Shown in pieces: positions 25,095 through 35,833 of a DNA stretch of 64,000 bases (its first letter is position 1; every line of letters starts with the position of its first letter). Location of the stretch: the NCBI GenBank assembly GCA_947579665.1, contig OX388348.1:6572001-6636000 (forward strand). The letters run 5' to 3'. Source of the DNA: Sympetrum striolatum (taxonomy: Eukaryota > Arthropoda > Insecta > Odonata > Libellulidae). A model generated the notes under the pieces. That model made no database searches. It worked only from the letters and a program-made list of their open reading frames with translations, and was not told the origin of the DNA. A program made the translations under genes and the position numbers.

Positions 25095-25411
25095 ATTGTC
25101 CCCAGCCATGAAATAAGCTTTCTGAATCACAATTTAGGATATCTCTTCATCAAAACATATAACCATCTTTCGTCAGCAATGCCTTTTTCGACGTTAATGT
25201 TTTGAGCTATTCCATTCCTTTCTGCAACTTCAAATGCAAGATCTCTAACATCAGATAAGACTAAACCAATCTCTTCATATTTTAGGATGTGTTGCTCTAA
25301 TTCCATTTCAATTTCTTCCGAAAACACTTTACAGCTCTTATTTCCGGCGTGATTTTTAATAGTTGTCTTTGGGACGTTATAAATACGGGCATATTCATTT
25401 AAACCGTAATC
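25095..25411 (-). pseudogene. pogo/Tigger-type transposase fragment (CENP-B HTH region)
   Basis: About 95 minus-strand codons run from 25,411 to a TGA at 25,127-25,129. The first part (YGLNEYARIYNVPKTTIKN, a psq-like helix-turn-helix) is followed by a CENP-B/Tc5-type DNA-binding domain: FSEEIEMELEQHI, then DVRDLAFEVAERNGI, then WLYVLMKRYPKL. This is the order seen at the N terminus of pogo/Tigger DDE transposases and of jerky-like host proteins derived from them. Residues after the stop (FRKLIS) still resemble the family's LSLRKP segment, so the stop is a lesion. No DDE domain follows. No terminal repeats were found, so this is a solitary 5' coding fragment. Confidence 0.75.
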
Positions 25412-28400
25412 TTAATTTAAATATTTTCCTTAGGGACCCATAATTTGATGCTAATTAACTATTTTATTAACTATTCACGGCAATTAACTCATTAAAAATG
25501 CATCACATCAACTAATAATATCGTAATTTATTTAAAAAAGCAAAAATTTTTAAAGCACTGCAGTTTCCTAAATTGTACCTGTAAAATAAAGGGAACTTTA
25601 AACGGTACAATATAGGCAACTCAGCCATTTTTTCTTTGTTGCTTCCTTCCAAATTAACCGTTTGAGTTACAGAATCATATCCATAAGAAAACTCAGGCAT
25701 ATTTATGTTTCTTCGTCTGATAATTAATACAGTTTGTTACCACATAATCTATTACCGTTATTTCTTTAACCACGTGCAGAAGCAATTGATTTGAAACTGA
25801 AAAAAAGTAACTCTCTCCCAAACAGACCGCTTGCGAACGCACAAAGACGACAAATGGAATTTCGGCGTTCAGCAGCGTCTATTTGCAGTTACGCACAACA
25901 AATCTCAAAGGAAATGAGGCTATTACGAATGTGGTACACATTAGGCGCCGGTAGGCAACTTTCCCTTATATTTTAGTAAACAAATTGTTAGAGTGAATCT
26001 GATTGGTACCATGCATCTGATGTCTAAATACGATTTTAAATAAATTTTCTCTGAAATTACAAGCACTTAGTAGAAATATCTTCAAAAATTTTTGAATCTA
26101 GTTGAGGAAAACATACTCAGAATTAATACATATTTCAGACTTTGATAAATATTGACTTGTGGCTCTTTTTAAATTTGCTGTCTTTGGGAATGACGAGGAA
26201 TACTGAACTTTCGCAATAACTGAACATCTTCACCTCTAGCACATATTCTAAACTATCAGTTGTTGGCAAAATATCATTAATTATTAGTATTTAATTTCAA
26301 GTGGTAACTTAAATATTTTTCTATCATTTTAACACCCAACATTGATAAGTTAAGCCAAAATATTCTTGCAATTTATATGAAGAACTGAACAGCATCTAAT
26401 AATGATTTAATACTAAAATACCTATCATTATATTTGACAATATATATTATAATAATCACATATTTTGCTTGGATGTTTTTGAGTTAGAAAATAACTATAG
26501 ATTTTGTGATCAGTTTTGCACTGCTCAATATAATTGCCAGGTTGAATGTTTTGCGAAGTTTCGCCGTTTTTTTTACAAACATTTCAGAAATGGGAGGACA
26601 AGATACGGACAGTGATCTCATAAAAGAACAAGACTTTGTAAAGATACACATATAATGCTATCGAGTGTCACCTCTAATTAAATTCCCATCCATTATTGCG
26701 GAATCAAAGTATGCCATCCGACAAAACACCGCTAGCGAAAGATAGAAGTGTTACTCGGCGAAGAAAAGTCTTTGCCGAAATGAAAGGCGGGCACAGAAAC
26801 CCGATGAAAGCCTAAGGTATTGGATTCTGGGAAAAACTGAAAGATACAAAGAGAGAGAAAAAATGAAAAAGTCAGGGAGAAGTCAGATAAAGAGATGGGG
26901 TTGGCAAAGATCTTGCCTAATGGAGAGGCGGGGCAGAGATAAGAAGCTTCCGGATGTGGGTGACTGTATGGGGGTGCCTGGTGTTGGCTGAAAGGTTTGT
27001 GATGATGTAATGGGGTGTGAGAAGAGGGCATCACGGTGATTGATTCCTCATTGGCTCCCTCTGGGGCGATTTTCTCCACCAAATGGTGGCCTCTTCTGCA
27101 TGTGTACCATTACATTCCTGAACCATTATCACAGTTAACTGGGGTAAGATTCCATTGAATTTCGATTTGCGAAAGATTGCAACGTCTGCCATTCCTACGG
27201 GGTAATAACCCACATAAAGTTGGGAGGGCACTTCGTTTTGAGGTTGATTAATCAATGGTGCTTGCATACCAGCATATCTGGAACATTTCGCGCTTATGAA
27301 GTATGCATTAAGTCGGTCCATTTAATTTAACTAGTCAATTATAGCAATTAATTTTACTCATTTCCTCAAATTTACTGAATACTACTTTTACAATCAAACT
27401 GAAAACATTTGAATGGAAACATTTTAACAACAAACTTTTATTTAAATCCAATTCGTAATATACAAAGCATTAAAACGTGCAGTAATTCCGATGCTTCTAA
27501 AAACGGTAAAAGATTAAACATAAATAAGGTTTTAATCTCAACATTTTCACACTGAAAAAAATTATTATTATAAATCTCTGGATTCACTCAAATTTGATAA
27601 TTTAAATATTTTCCTTTAATAAAAACTATTAGCGACACTTGATGGGTGCTTTTCTGTATATAAATTCGATAATATTTATGTTGCGCATTTTAGTTTTTTT
27701 AATAATCATAATGATAAATATTTTATTTTTAACGTTTTCATAATATATTTCACGTAAAGTTTTTATAATGTTATAATATATTAAATAAAAGGTAAACTAT
27801 GGGTATATAGGGTACGTGTTTCTAAAAGTAAATTCAAGACTGGAATTGATAATTCTGCTAAATCTACAAATAAATTTAAACAAAATATTTCATATATATC
27901 TTAGATAACTATTCGCTTTAGATATCAAGATATTATTTCATAAATTATCAAAAAGAGAAGGTTGCGAAATTGTCAACTGGCAACTATATGAGCATACCGA
28001 GATTTAAGTTGTTTTTTGTGAAATGTTTAAAAATAATACTTTGTCTTTTAAATATATTTTTTGCTTATAGGAAACAGATACAGGATTTATTCTTCAGGTT
28101 CAATAACGTTTTACAGTTATGCGTAATAAAAATGCCCTAATAACAATCAGCATTGCTATTTATGACACATATTTATCGGATATAAAATGCAATTGAATGG
28201 CGTTATATCACCTGAAACATTGCGAACGACCGAGCATTATTAACCAAGTCGTAGTATTGACTCGGAAAATTGATTTCATTTAAAGGTGACGCTCGGATAA
28301 CGAGTTACTTCTCTCAACGATGAAAACAAGGGAAAACATTCCGCAGCCGCTATTGGGAAGGTCCGCAAAACCACAAACTGCGGAAGAAATGCCATCACTC

Positions 28401-31400
28401 CGAAGCGATTTTGAAGTGTGTGTAATTGTCATTCGATACCCCGTAGATAGGTCACGTGACTCTCCAAGAGCGAATGCGATCTCCCATAAGTTGACTGATT
28501 TATCGGTCGAAAAAAAATGTAATCTGGGAAAGGCTTTCAGCGCCCGTAAATCTTTTATCTCGCACAGTGCGAACTCGCGCTTCGCGAAAAAAACGCGATT
28601 TTTTGCCTCGTCGTGTTTCTGCAGCATCGCGTCGCCACCTTCATTCACTTCGATTGGAGTGAACCGTATCTGCCGATTATATTGCTCCTTGTCCGTGGCG
28701 TGGTTCTCTGAAATTCAAAATGGCGAGATTTCCGAAGGGAAAAAACTTTCATTGTTTTGTTTTTTCTGCTTCGGAAAGAACGCGTCGCTAATGAAGGATG
28801 CCGAACGTTTTGACAGCTTCTCTTCACTGAGATCTTTGTGCCCCCGGAGCGTATTTTCCTCGTTCCATTTACTCATCAAAACTTGAGAAATAATTACAGA
28901 GGGCCTGCAAAAGAAAACTCTTTGTTCCGCATTTTCTTTCGGCGTTTTTTGTGCGTTATCTCTTCCCAAAGTCTTTCTTTCGGATTTCATTTTTTCGCAC
29001 GTCAAACTTTCTTTGAGCTGCCACGAGCTCCTTTTCTCATACCTAAATCAATACGGGCGTGCATATTTTGAACGGGATATTATAAAATCGGATTAGCCGA
29101 TATAAGATAGAAAACATGAGATTAGAATACGGTAATATAATCCAGGCGATAAGTTCTTAATTGATCTTTAGTTTACGTTATTAGGTAGCCGATGGTCTGG
29201 CTGAGATACTTTGTTTGTTACCCAATTTCGTTGTTTACATATGAATCATTTAAATCATCCAGGTGTATACCGAAAGGTGACTTGTAGGGTATTAATATGG
29301 ATGTAGATGCAAAAAGGTTGAACTAGGTATTTTGTTACTTTCATTTTGAAAATTGTGCTTTTTTCACCGAAAGGATAAATTAATATAAAAGAAACGATAC
29401 TTTTGTTTCCGTACTTTTCTTTATTTTAGATACGCATTTGGTTTCCACAAACGTCTGCGTAATAAATTGTCCTTAGAAATCCTGGTCAATACCGCAATGA
29501 GATAAAACTGACCACGAATGAAAAGTTATGCCAAATAAATATTTGCATAATTCATTCCGAGATATGCTATATTGCTTCGGATTTCTTAGACGCATATTAC
29601 ATGAAATTCTAGTGTATGATTCGTAACCAAATATAAATTAAGATTAATCCCTTACTCTTCCGATATAGTTCTATCTTAAAAGTAATCCATGGAAGTAATA
29701 GTGTGTATAAAAAAATAGTTGATGATTACAACGCAAAGTTAAAAGAGTATGATATGTATTAAAAATATTTTCTTCGCTTTCATTTTATCTCGGAGATAAT
29801 TATGAGAGATCGCTCTCCTTTTCATGAAATTGAGAATGTGTTTAAGATTATCATCACAAACTTACTTCGGGAGTGAATATTAAAATATGCTTCACTATTT
29901 GGAACCTAGCTATTTCGTTCATCGTGAGGAAAATGTACAAATGATTTCATTTACAAATTTTACTAACCAACAAATGGGTAGAAATAATTCAGTATTTTTT
30001 TAACTGTCTTCATCTCACGTTGACGCCGATCACCAGCTTGTTTATAAAATTTGTAGAAACGATAACAGGCTGAGCATCTTCCTTAATGAGGAATGAAATT
30101 TAAATGCTTCTAATTTTTTAAATATTTCTAATTTCTTATAATGAACCTTTGGAAATTTTAGAAAAGGTGAGTTAATTTAATATTACGTATAATTTTATAT
30201 TTACTTTTTCATATGAAGTCTGATGGAATAGATGTTGTTCGTTTTCAATACTATTATCACATAACGAATTCAGAATAGCGGGTCGAGTCCCTTCAGTGAG
30301 CATAAAAAGGAATTTGGTCGGAAAATGGTCCCAATATCAAGAGCAGGAGGAAATTTTCCTTTCCGATCCCAAAATCTACTTGAGCGTATCACCATCCACC
30401 AGTTCCCTTTCTAAGCAGCGGTAGAAATTGAAATAAAATAGAATTGAAGTAATCCTTAAAGAGTTCTCTCTCCAATAACGAGGGAATAGAAAGTGGGTTG
30501 TTCTGTTTTCCTCGTTCCACTGGATGTTTGCAGTGGAAGGCTCCCAAGGAATGCTCTTCCCGTGCAGATCTTCCTTCCTTTTTCCCAGTTCACCTAAGGC
30601 CCTCCTCAAGTCAACATGAATGGCTGTGATCAGTGGGTTGGAAAATGAACTGCCCTCTCCCTTCGCACCTGCATACGAATACAATGCACAGTCCACTTTA
30701 GATGTATATGTTTCCATCCTCTTTGATTCCCTTTTCTTTCAATCACCTAATTCTCCCTTTCCTCCGTCTCTTCTCCCCGTTTTCCATTTTCAATTCTCTA
30801 ACGTAGAATTTAGTGACGACGAAATTCTGTCGAAGATGAAGCGAAATCTGAATATGTGTTAAGAAATTAATTCCCTATTAAAATTTAAACTAGCGATTCT
30901 TCCATATTCTGTCTATAAAACCGATACGAATACCGAATTATCTTTAAAATAATCTTTTAATATCACCCAAACAAATAAAAAAAACCTAAGTGGCTCTTAG
31001 ACATACAGGAATGTAGAAGAATATAAAATAAATTTGCGAATCACTAATTTAAGCAAAAGACTTTTTAATGAAATGCGTGAAAATATTATTTAATACTTTT
31101 GGATTTTCTTTTGTTAATTTTATTTGCGGTGATTTTATAATTACAGAATACAACACCAATGTAGAATTTTCATAAAAACTTTATTTTATACCGAAGTAAT
31201 TATTTAAAAAAGAAACCAGATATCTTTTGTTGTTGAGAATAAAACTGCGTGGTTGAACAAAAAATTTGTTAATTTAGTTTTTCGGGTGATTTTTTTTATG
31301 TTTGCACCGTTTCTGTGGTTTATGCTGTTGTAATTCCAATTTTGCATTAATTAATTAAAATCAATTTGAAATTCTTGATAATTACGGCTCCTGGATATCA

Positions 31401-32220
31401 AAGTGGGCATTGCGTTCGGCTTTGGTGATATCGCTCCTTGGTTTGTTTCCTTGTTAGAGCACTTGTGCAAATGGCCTAAGCTGTACATACAGATTTAAGA
31501 ATACTGCAACTGTTCTCGATATGTTTTGGATCCTCCATTAACAGATTGGGTTTAAAATCTTTCGCGTTTAAAATTAAATATGATTCCATACTTAGGGAAA
31601 CCATTTGCTTAAATCTCCAATTTCAATATAACATAACTCTGACTGTGCATTTTTTGCCATATTTTCTGGATTAATCACAAATTATCTGCAGTAGTACCGT
31701 ATCACAAACCAGATTTTCGTTTATTGCTCTCACGATCCCATTCGATTCTCTCTCTTACAGCCTCACCTCTACTTTTATTACTTTCCGCTCCTTTCCACTT
31801 TCTTCCCTTTTCTCTCTCTTCGTACCCTTTTCTGCCATTGGTTCCCCTCAATCTTGTGTTTGTGTGCGCAGCTGCCAATTTATCATTCCCTAGTGGTTTT
31901 ACTTGGGCTGTGTTTTCCTGCTTGTTTTGTTTTTCTATTTGATCCCCTTTGGTTTTCATCATCATTCTTCTCCAGTGCAAGGGATTTCAGTACAGTTCAC
32001 AATTATGGATCATTAAACACAGAGTTTGTTCATCACTCAGATTTTCCGAAAGTTATCTATTAAGATAATTAGAATTAATAGTCATTTACATTCGCCAGTA
32101 TATGATATTATAAAAGCCAAATTCGAAGTATAATAAAGTATTTTTGCCAAATTTCAGGGAATTTTTCAATTAATTTCGTTGTTGCTCATTCATCTTATAA
32201 GGATTTATCCACTTAAGTAA
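25412..32220. other. Long stretch without recognisable gene
   Basis: A GC-richer island at about 28,290-29,070 has overlapping ORFs on both strands (188 codons plus, 122 and 96 codons minus) with no recognisable domain. Another at about 26,720-27,320 carries minus ORFs of 116 and 96 codons, one rich in His/Pro. 31,738-31,850 is a polypyrimidine run. The 25,580 region has a fair minus-strand acceptor (TTTATTTTACAG) without any exon attached. Confidence 0.45.
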
Positions 32221-32234
32221 ACTTAACTTTTTAA

Positions 32235-32325
32235 CTTCAGTCCTGAAGATGGCTGCAGTGTGCGTAGCCGAAACGTTGACAGAATGGAGAGACGCTGCCC
32301 GGTTGGAAACCCGAGAATACTTCCT
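32235..32325 (+). repeat. Penelope-like element 3' tail fragment with hammerhead-like module
   Basis: The stretch CCTGAAGATGGCTGC, then GTAGCCGAAACGTTG, then CGGTTGGAAACCCGAGAA resembles the 3' ends of Penelope-like and related retroelements in arthropods. The core CTGAAGA (32,243-32,249) fits the hammerhead CUGANGA signature. A six-pair stem GGCTGC/GTAGCC (32,251-32,256 with 32,264-32,269, one G-U pair) leads into GAAAC at 32,270-32,274. An unpaired T separates core and stem, so self-cleavage is doubtful. No coding part of the element precedes it. Confidence 0.5.
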
Positions 32326-33263
32326 TTTAACTTTTTAACATGTTCCTACGGATTCAAAAATAAAATAGCGCTATTCTATCTCTTTCTCAACTTTAATGCT
32401 TAAAGAATAATTTCAAATCTAACAAGAATATCGACGGAAAAGAATTCTAAACCTATTTCATTCCCGTCTTTGCAAAATTCCATTTTCCAAAATATAAACA
32501 TTGGAAATTCCTACCCAGCGAATTCTTTCCCTCTTCCGTACTGTTTAAGAAGCATAATTCTATCGTAAAGTCTTCGCAAAATGACTTCTCTGGCCTACTT
32601 TTCGTTAACGCTCTTGAATAATATTTCCATAGGATTTTTTTCTAAGAACTTACGGAGTGGAAGCAAATTCAAGCCTCATATGCCAATGTATTTGCCTTAT
32701 CTTTCGTGCATTTAAATTTGTGCCGAAAGTACGTTATTACAAAATAGTTGAAGCATTGCTAAATTTAAGTCATCCATGATAATACACGTACATTCGAGGG
32801 GAAAGATAAAATCGTAATTCGGAAGGAATGGAACATACCTACACATTTTAAGTGAGATTTTGCGTTGGTAAAGATGTTTTTAACAGCAGTGTTGTTTTCA
32901 TCCAAATCTCATTTTCTGATCCGTAAGTTTTCTTTTAAATTTTAAGAATCTTTTATATTGTTGCAGTCAGTTTTTTAATGTAATAAGTTAATCTAAATTA
33001 TTATTATGTTTTCAGAAACGGAGATTTTGATAATTACTTGACTTTAAGCCAGATATGGATTGTTAAATCCCTATTAAAATCCAAGCTAATAAATGAATTA
33101 ATAACTCTTAGTCTGAAATTCAGTCACAGATGTTACACTTAAATAGTCAAACGTTGGTTTCCTTAATTTCTACTTTATGCCATGAAACAAGTCCAAATCA
33201 ACCGAGGTAAATGAGATTTACTACGATTTCTTAAAAATTCTAACAGTCACATCTAATACTTAT
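32326..33263. other. No recognisable feature
   Basis: AT-rich sequence without motifs, terminal repeats or plausible exons. Confidence 0.55.
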
Positions 33264-33332
33264 GTTGCCTCGGTGAAGCACCTCCTGAAAAGTTCAGTAG
33301 AGCTTAGGGGGACTTCACCGGTGAAGGGCAAC
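33264..33332. repeat. 69-bp imperfect hairpin
   Basis: GTTGCC (33,264-33,269) pairs with GGCAAC (33,327-33,332), and GGTGAAG (33,272-33,278) with CTTCACC (33,313-33,319). CCTCC/GGGGG add a few inner pairs. The right arm holds extra unpaired bases. The unit stands out as GC-rich in AT-rich DNA. It could be a small foldback element or a precursor-miRNA-like hairpin, but the pairing is uneven. Confidence 0.4.
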
Positions 33333-34575
33333 AGCAGGTAAGCAATAAAAATAAAAAAAAAATAAAATTATTAATGATTTGTAAATTATACAGTTAGTTT
33401 GTAAAAAATATTTTACTACTAATATTGCATTGATTTATATGTTTTTTTCTCATTATCAATGCTGAGACTTAATTCTTCATGTTTAAATGCAGCTTAATTT
33501 TAAGGTTATTTTATTTTTGGGTGGAAAATTTTGGAAATTCGTCGTAGAGTACACTTTTTGTTATCAAAAGGTGATCATCTTGAGACCCAAATTGCTCGTA
33601 TTTTTCATGATCAACCTAATTTCAGCGTAAAATTCGTAAGAAACAGACCGGTAATCTTATATAATTATTATATTATATATATTCTGTACGATATCTTGAT
33701 CATTTATCTATCTGATGATTCCACAGATATGCATTTATTTCATATGCCATTTCCTCGTAATTCAGCCAATAATAATTGATTTTTCTCTGTTTTTCAACGG
33801 ATATTTTTCACGGATATTATTTCGGGAGCAAAGTATTTCTTATCAGGCGTAATCAGCTTATCTGCCACCATTAGCCTCGAATGCCCTTTCGTATATTGAT
33901 GTTGTTGAGATTATGGAATTGGTGTGTCGAAACAAGATCTTAATTTTGGGAAAGAATTGAATTAGGCTAGATAGCATAAATTCCATCTTCGAATTGCTCG
34001 TGAGATTTGTTAAAACTGTAATTTGGATTTATTTTTTTATATATCATATATATTGTCCAGATCAGTGGCTTACTCATGCATTGCAACTTCGGCAAGAAAT
34101 TCTTTTGAGCTTCAGTTACATATAAAATTCATTATTTTTATTAAAATTGTTCGCTGGATGTAAAATATCTCCCAAAAATGAGCTCCATTATATGTACGAA
34201 AAAAATCATTCTGAAATCGATATAGTTTGACCGTATTGGTATCGCATCTGAGAAACCAAACTAATATTTCGCATGCTTTAACTAAAATTTTGTGTGCGTA
34301 GCAAAAATGTAGGGATTTTTGAGTTTCCAGATATTATCTTCTACATTTCATATCTAATATCACGTAATACTATTTATTGTACTGCGAGAAGCTATTTTTC
34401 ACATTATTATATTTCCCTATGTTATCCAGAGATATCATCGATGATAGCTCTCCATATTAAGAAAACAGAACTATTTTCGACTTCTCAATACAGCCAATAC
34501 CGGTTTCTTTTGTAATCAATATGTGCTACGCGTTTTAATTGGTGGAATACATGTTTTGTATATTTTACTTAATCA
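33333..34575. other. AT-rich DNA without recognisable gene
   Basis: Poly-A and AT-rich runs. No motif found; short ORFs here have no recognisable features. Confidence 0.5.
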
Positions 34576-34576
34576 G

Positions 34577-34616
34577 CACAATCTTCTTCTTTTTTTTTTC
34601 TTTTTTTAGGTGCGTC
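34577..34616 (+). promoter_or_regulatory. Weak candidate recursive-splice junction
   Basis: A long pyrimidine run (34,581-34,606) ends in TTTAG and is followed at once by GTGCGT (34,610-34,615), so an acceptor and a donor abut. The donor is a poor match to GTRAGT and the acceptor is TAG, not CAG. It is much weaker than the junction at 15,960 and may be chance within a T-rich tract. Confidence 0.2.
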
Positions 34617-35748
34617 TACGTCTATGGTCATTTAGCACCATTTCTTAGTAAGGATACTTAGGTCATATAATCATGGAATTAAATCGTGCATACTATGAGT
34701 GTTGCTTTAAAAAATTTCGTAAAATATTCCAGCTGCATTATTGAAATACCAGTCTTTATTATATGCAGGAGTGACGCAGAGGTTTATTTCCGGCTATTTA
34801 GAACAGTTCAAAATTTCTCACAGTGGAAATTAATTATATATCGCAATTAAAGACAACAGGCTTTACAGGTGAACCATCGCACAATCTCTTTGGATAATCA
34901 TTAGATCGCTACCTTTTTCTAATCTTCGTCTGATTGATGAACGGGATTGAAAAACCCCTCAATTGGCTGTATATCATATAATTTTAATTCAAATAAATCT
35001 TTATCTTCAATAACAAACGGTGGTGTTATTCTTGTTTATTTCTAGCAGACGATAACTATGAATTCACAGAAATTAGTGCAACGACTTTATTTGCCGAAAT
35101 CTCAGCTCGCGGTTTCTTTTTCGCCATTTATGGTCTCTTATCCGAGGAAGATGCTCTCAAATGTTCTTCGAGATCATTCCGGGTAATCAGCCGACGAAAG
35201 TAAGGAAGGAAAAAGGGACGCTCTTAACATCCGATTCCAATACCATCGAAGGCCGATTCGGACCTCTGAGTAGAGAAGGCAATTCGAAATACTGTTTTCT
35301 CCGTCGGATCTCTTCGGATAGAAACACCGCTTCCACGGACATTAATGCGGGATTACCGGAATGCATCGCAATGGCCTGCTCGCGGAAATACGGCTTTCTA
35401 TTTACCTAAGTTGCGCAATGTTTTATTGCAGAGAGATTCCATGCTGAGCTCCAAAGCTATCCTGAATAAATCGTATTGATGGGATCTTAACCTCATTCTG
35501 TTGGATTAGGAGTTAAAATAACACAAATGATAAACCTTTTACTCACTTAAAATGAGGTATCCTAATTTTAGGTAAATAGCTAACTCACGTTTTAAAGCAG
35601 CTCTATTATTTTTACCCTAACAGTCTCACCATTTTGGAGCGAGAATCGTTTTAGAAGGGAACCATTTATTTATAAGGGACTATCTGAAGTTCGTTAAGAC
35701 TTTTATTTTAAGTACGCTCTCCTAAATAAAAATAATGTAAAATTCATT
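34617..35748. other. No recognisable feature
   Basis: A GC-richer patch at 35,100-35,410 has an 82-codon plus ORF without recognisable domain. Nothing else was seen. Confidence 0.5.
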
Positions 35749-35833
35749 TGTACACTCCTGGCCAAAATTAACGCAGCACCTCCCTAGCGGTCCTCACGGC
35801 TGGTGCTGCGTTAATTTTGGCCAGGAGTGTACA
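35749..35833. mobile_element. 85-bp palindromic Tc1-type mini-element
   Basis: Arms of 32 bp (35,749-35,780 and 35,802-35,833) are perfect inverted copies around a 21-nt loop. The outer sequence, TA then CACTCCTGGCCAAAATTAA, resembles Tc1-like transposon ends (TA target site, then CA...CTGGCCAAAA). The unit has no room for a gene. It is best read as a minimal MITE or end-to-end deletion product of a Tc1-type element. The perfect arms indicate a young insertion or active sequence correction. Confidence 0.7.

Noticed and set aside
25575..25605. Minus-strand ACAG|GTACAA as a recursive splice site
   Set aside because: The acceptor is fair, but GTACAA is a poor donor and nothing else supports a minus-strand intron here.
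28280..28886. 188-codon plus ORF with overlapping minus ORFs
   Set aside because: Open frames on both strands in a GC-rich island with no motif; no splice or promoter evidence. Low stop density from base composition is enough.
31398..31455. Possible degenerate family-2 SINE (GGGCATTGCG...GGCTTTGGTGA)
   Set aside because: Only about 25 bases resemble the head at 9110-9150; the B-box position reads TTGGTTTGTTTCC. Too weak to claim.
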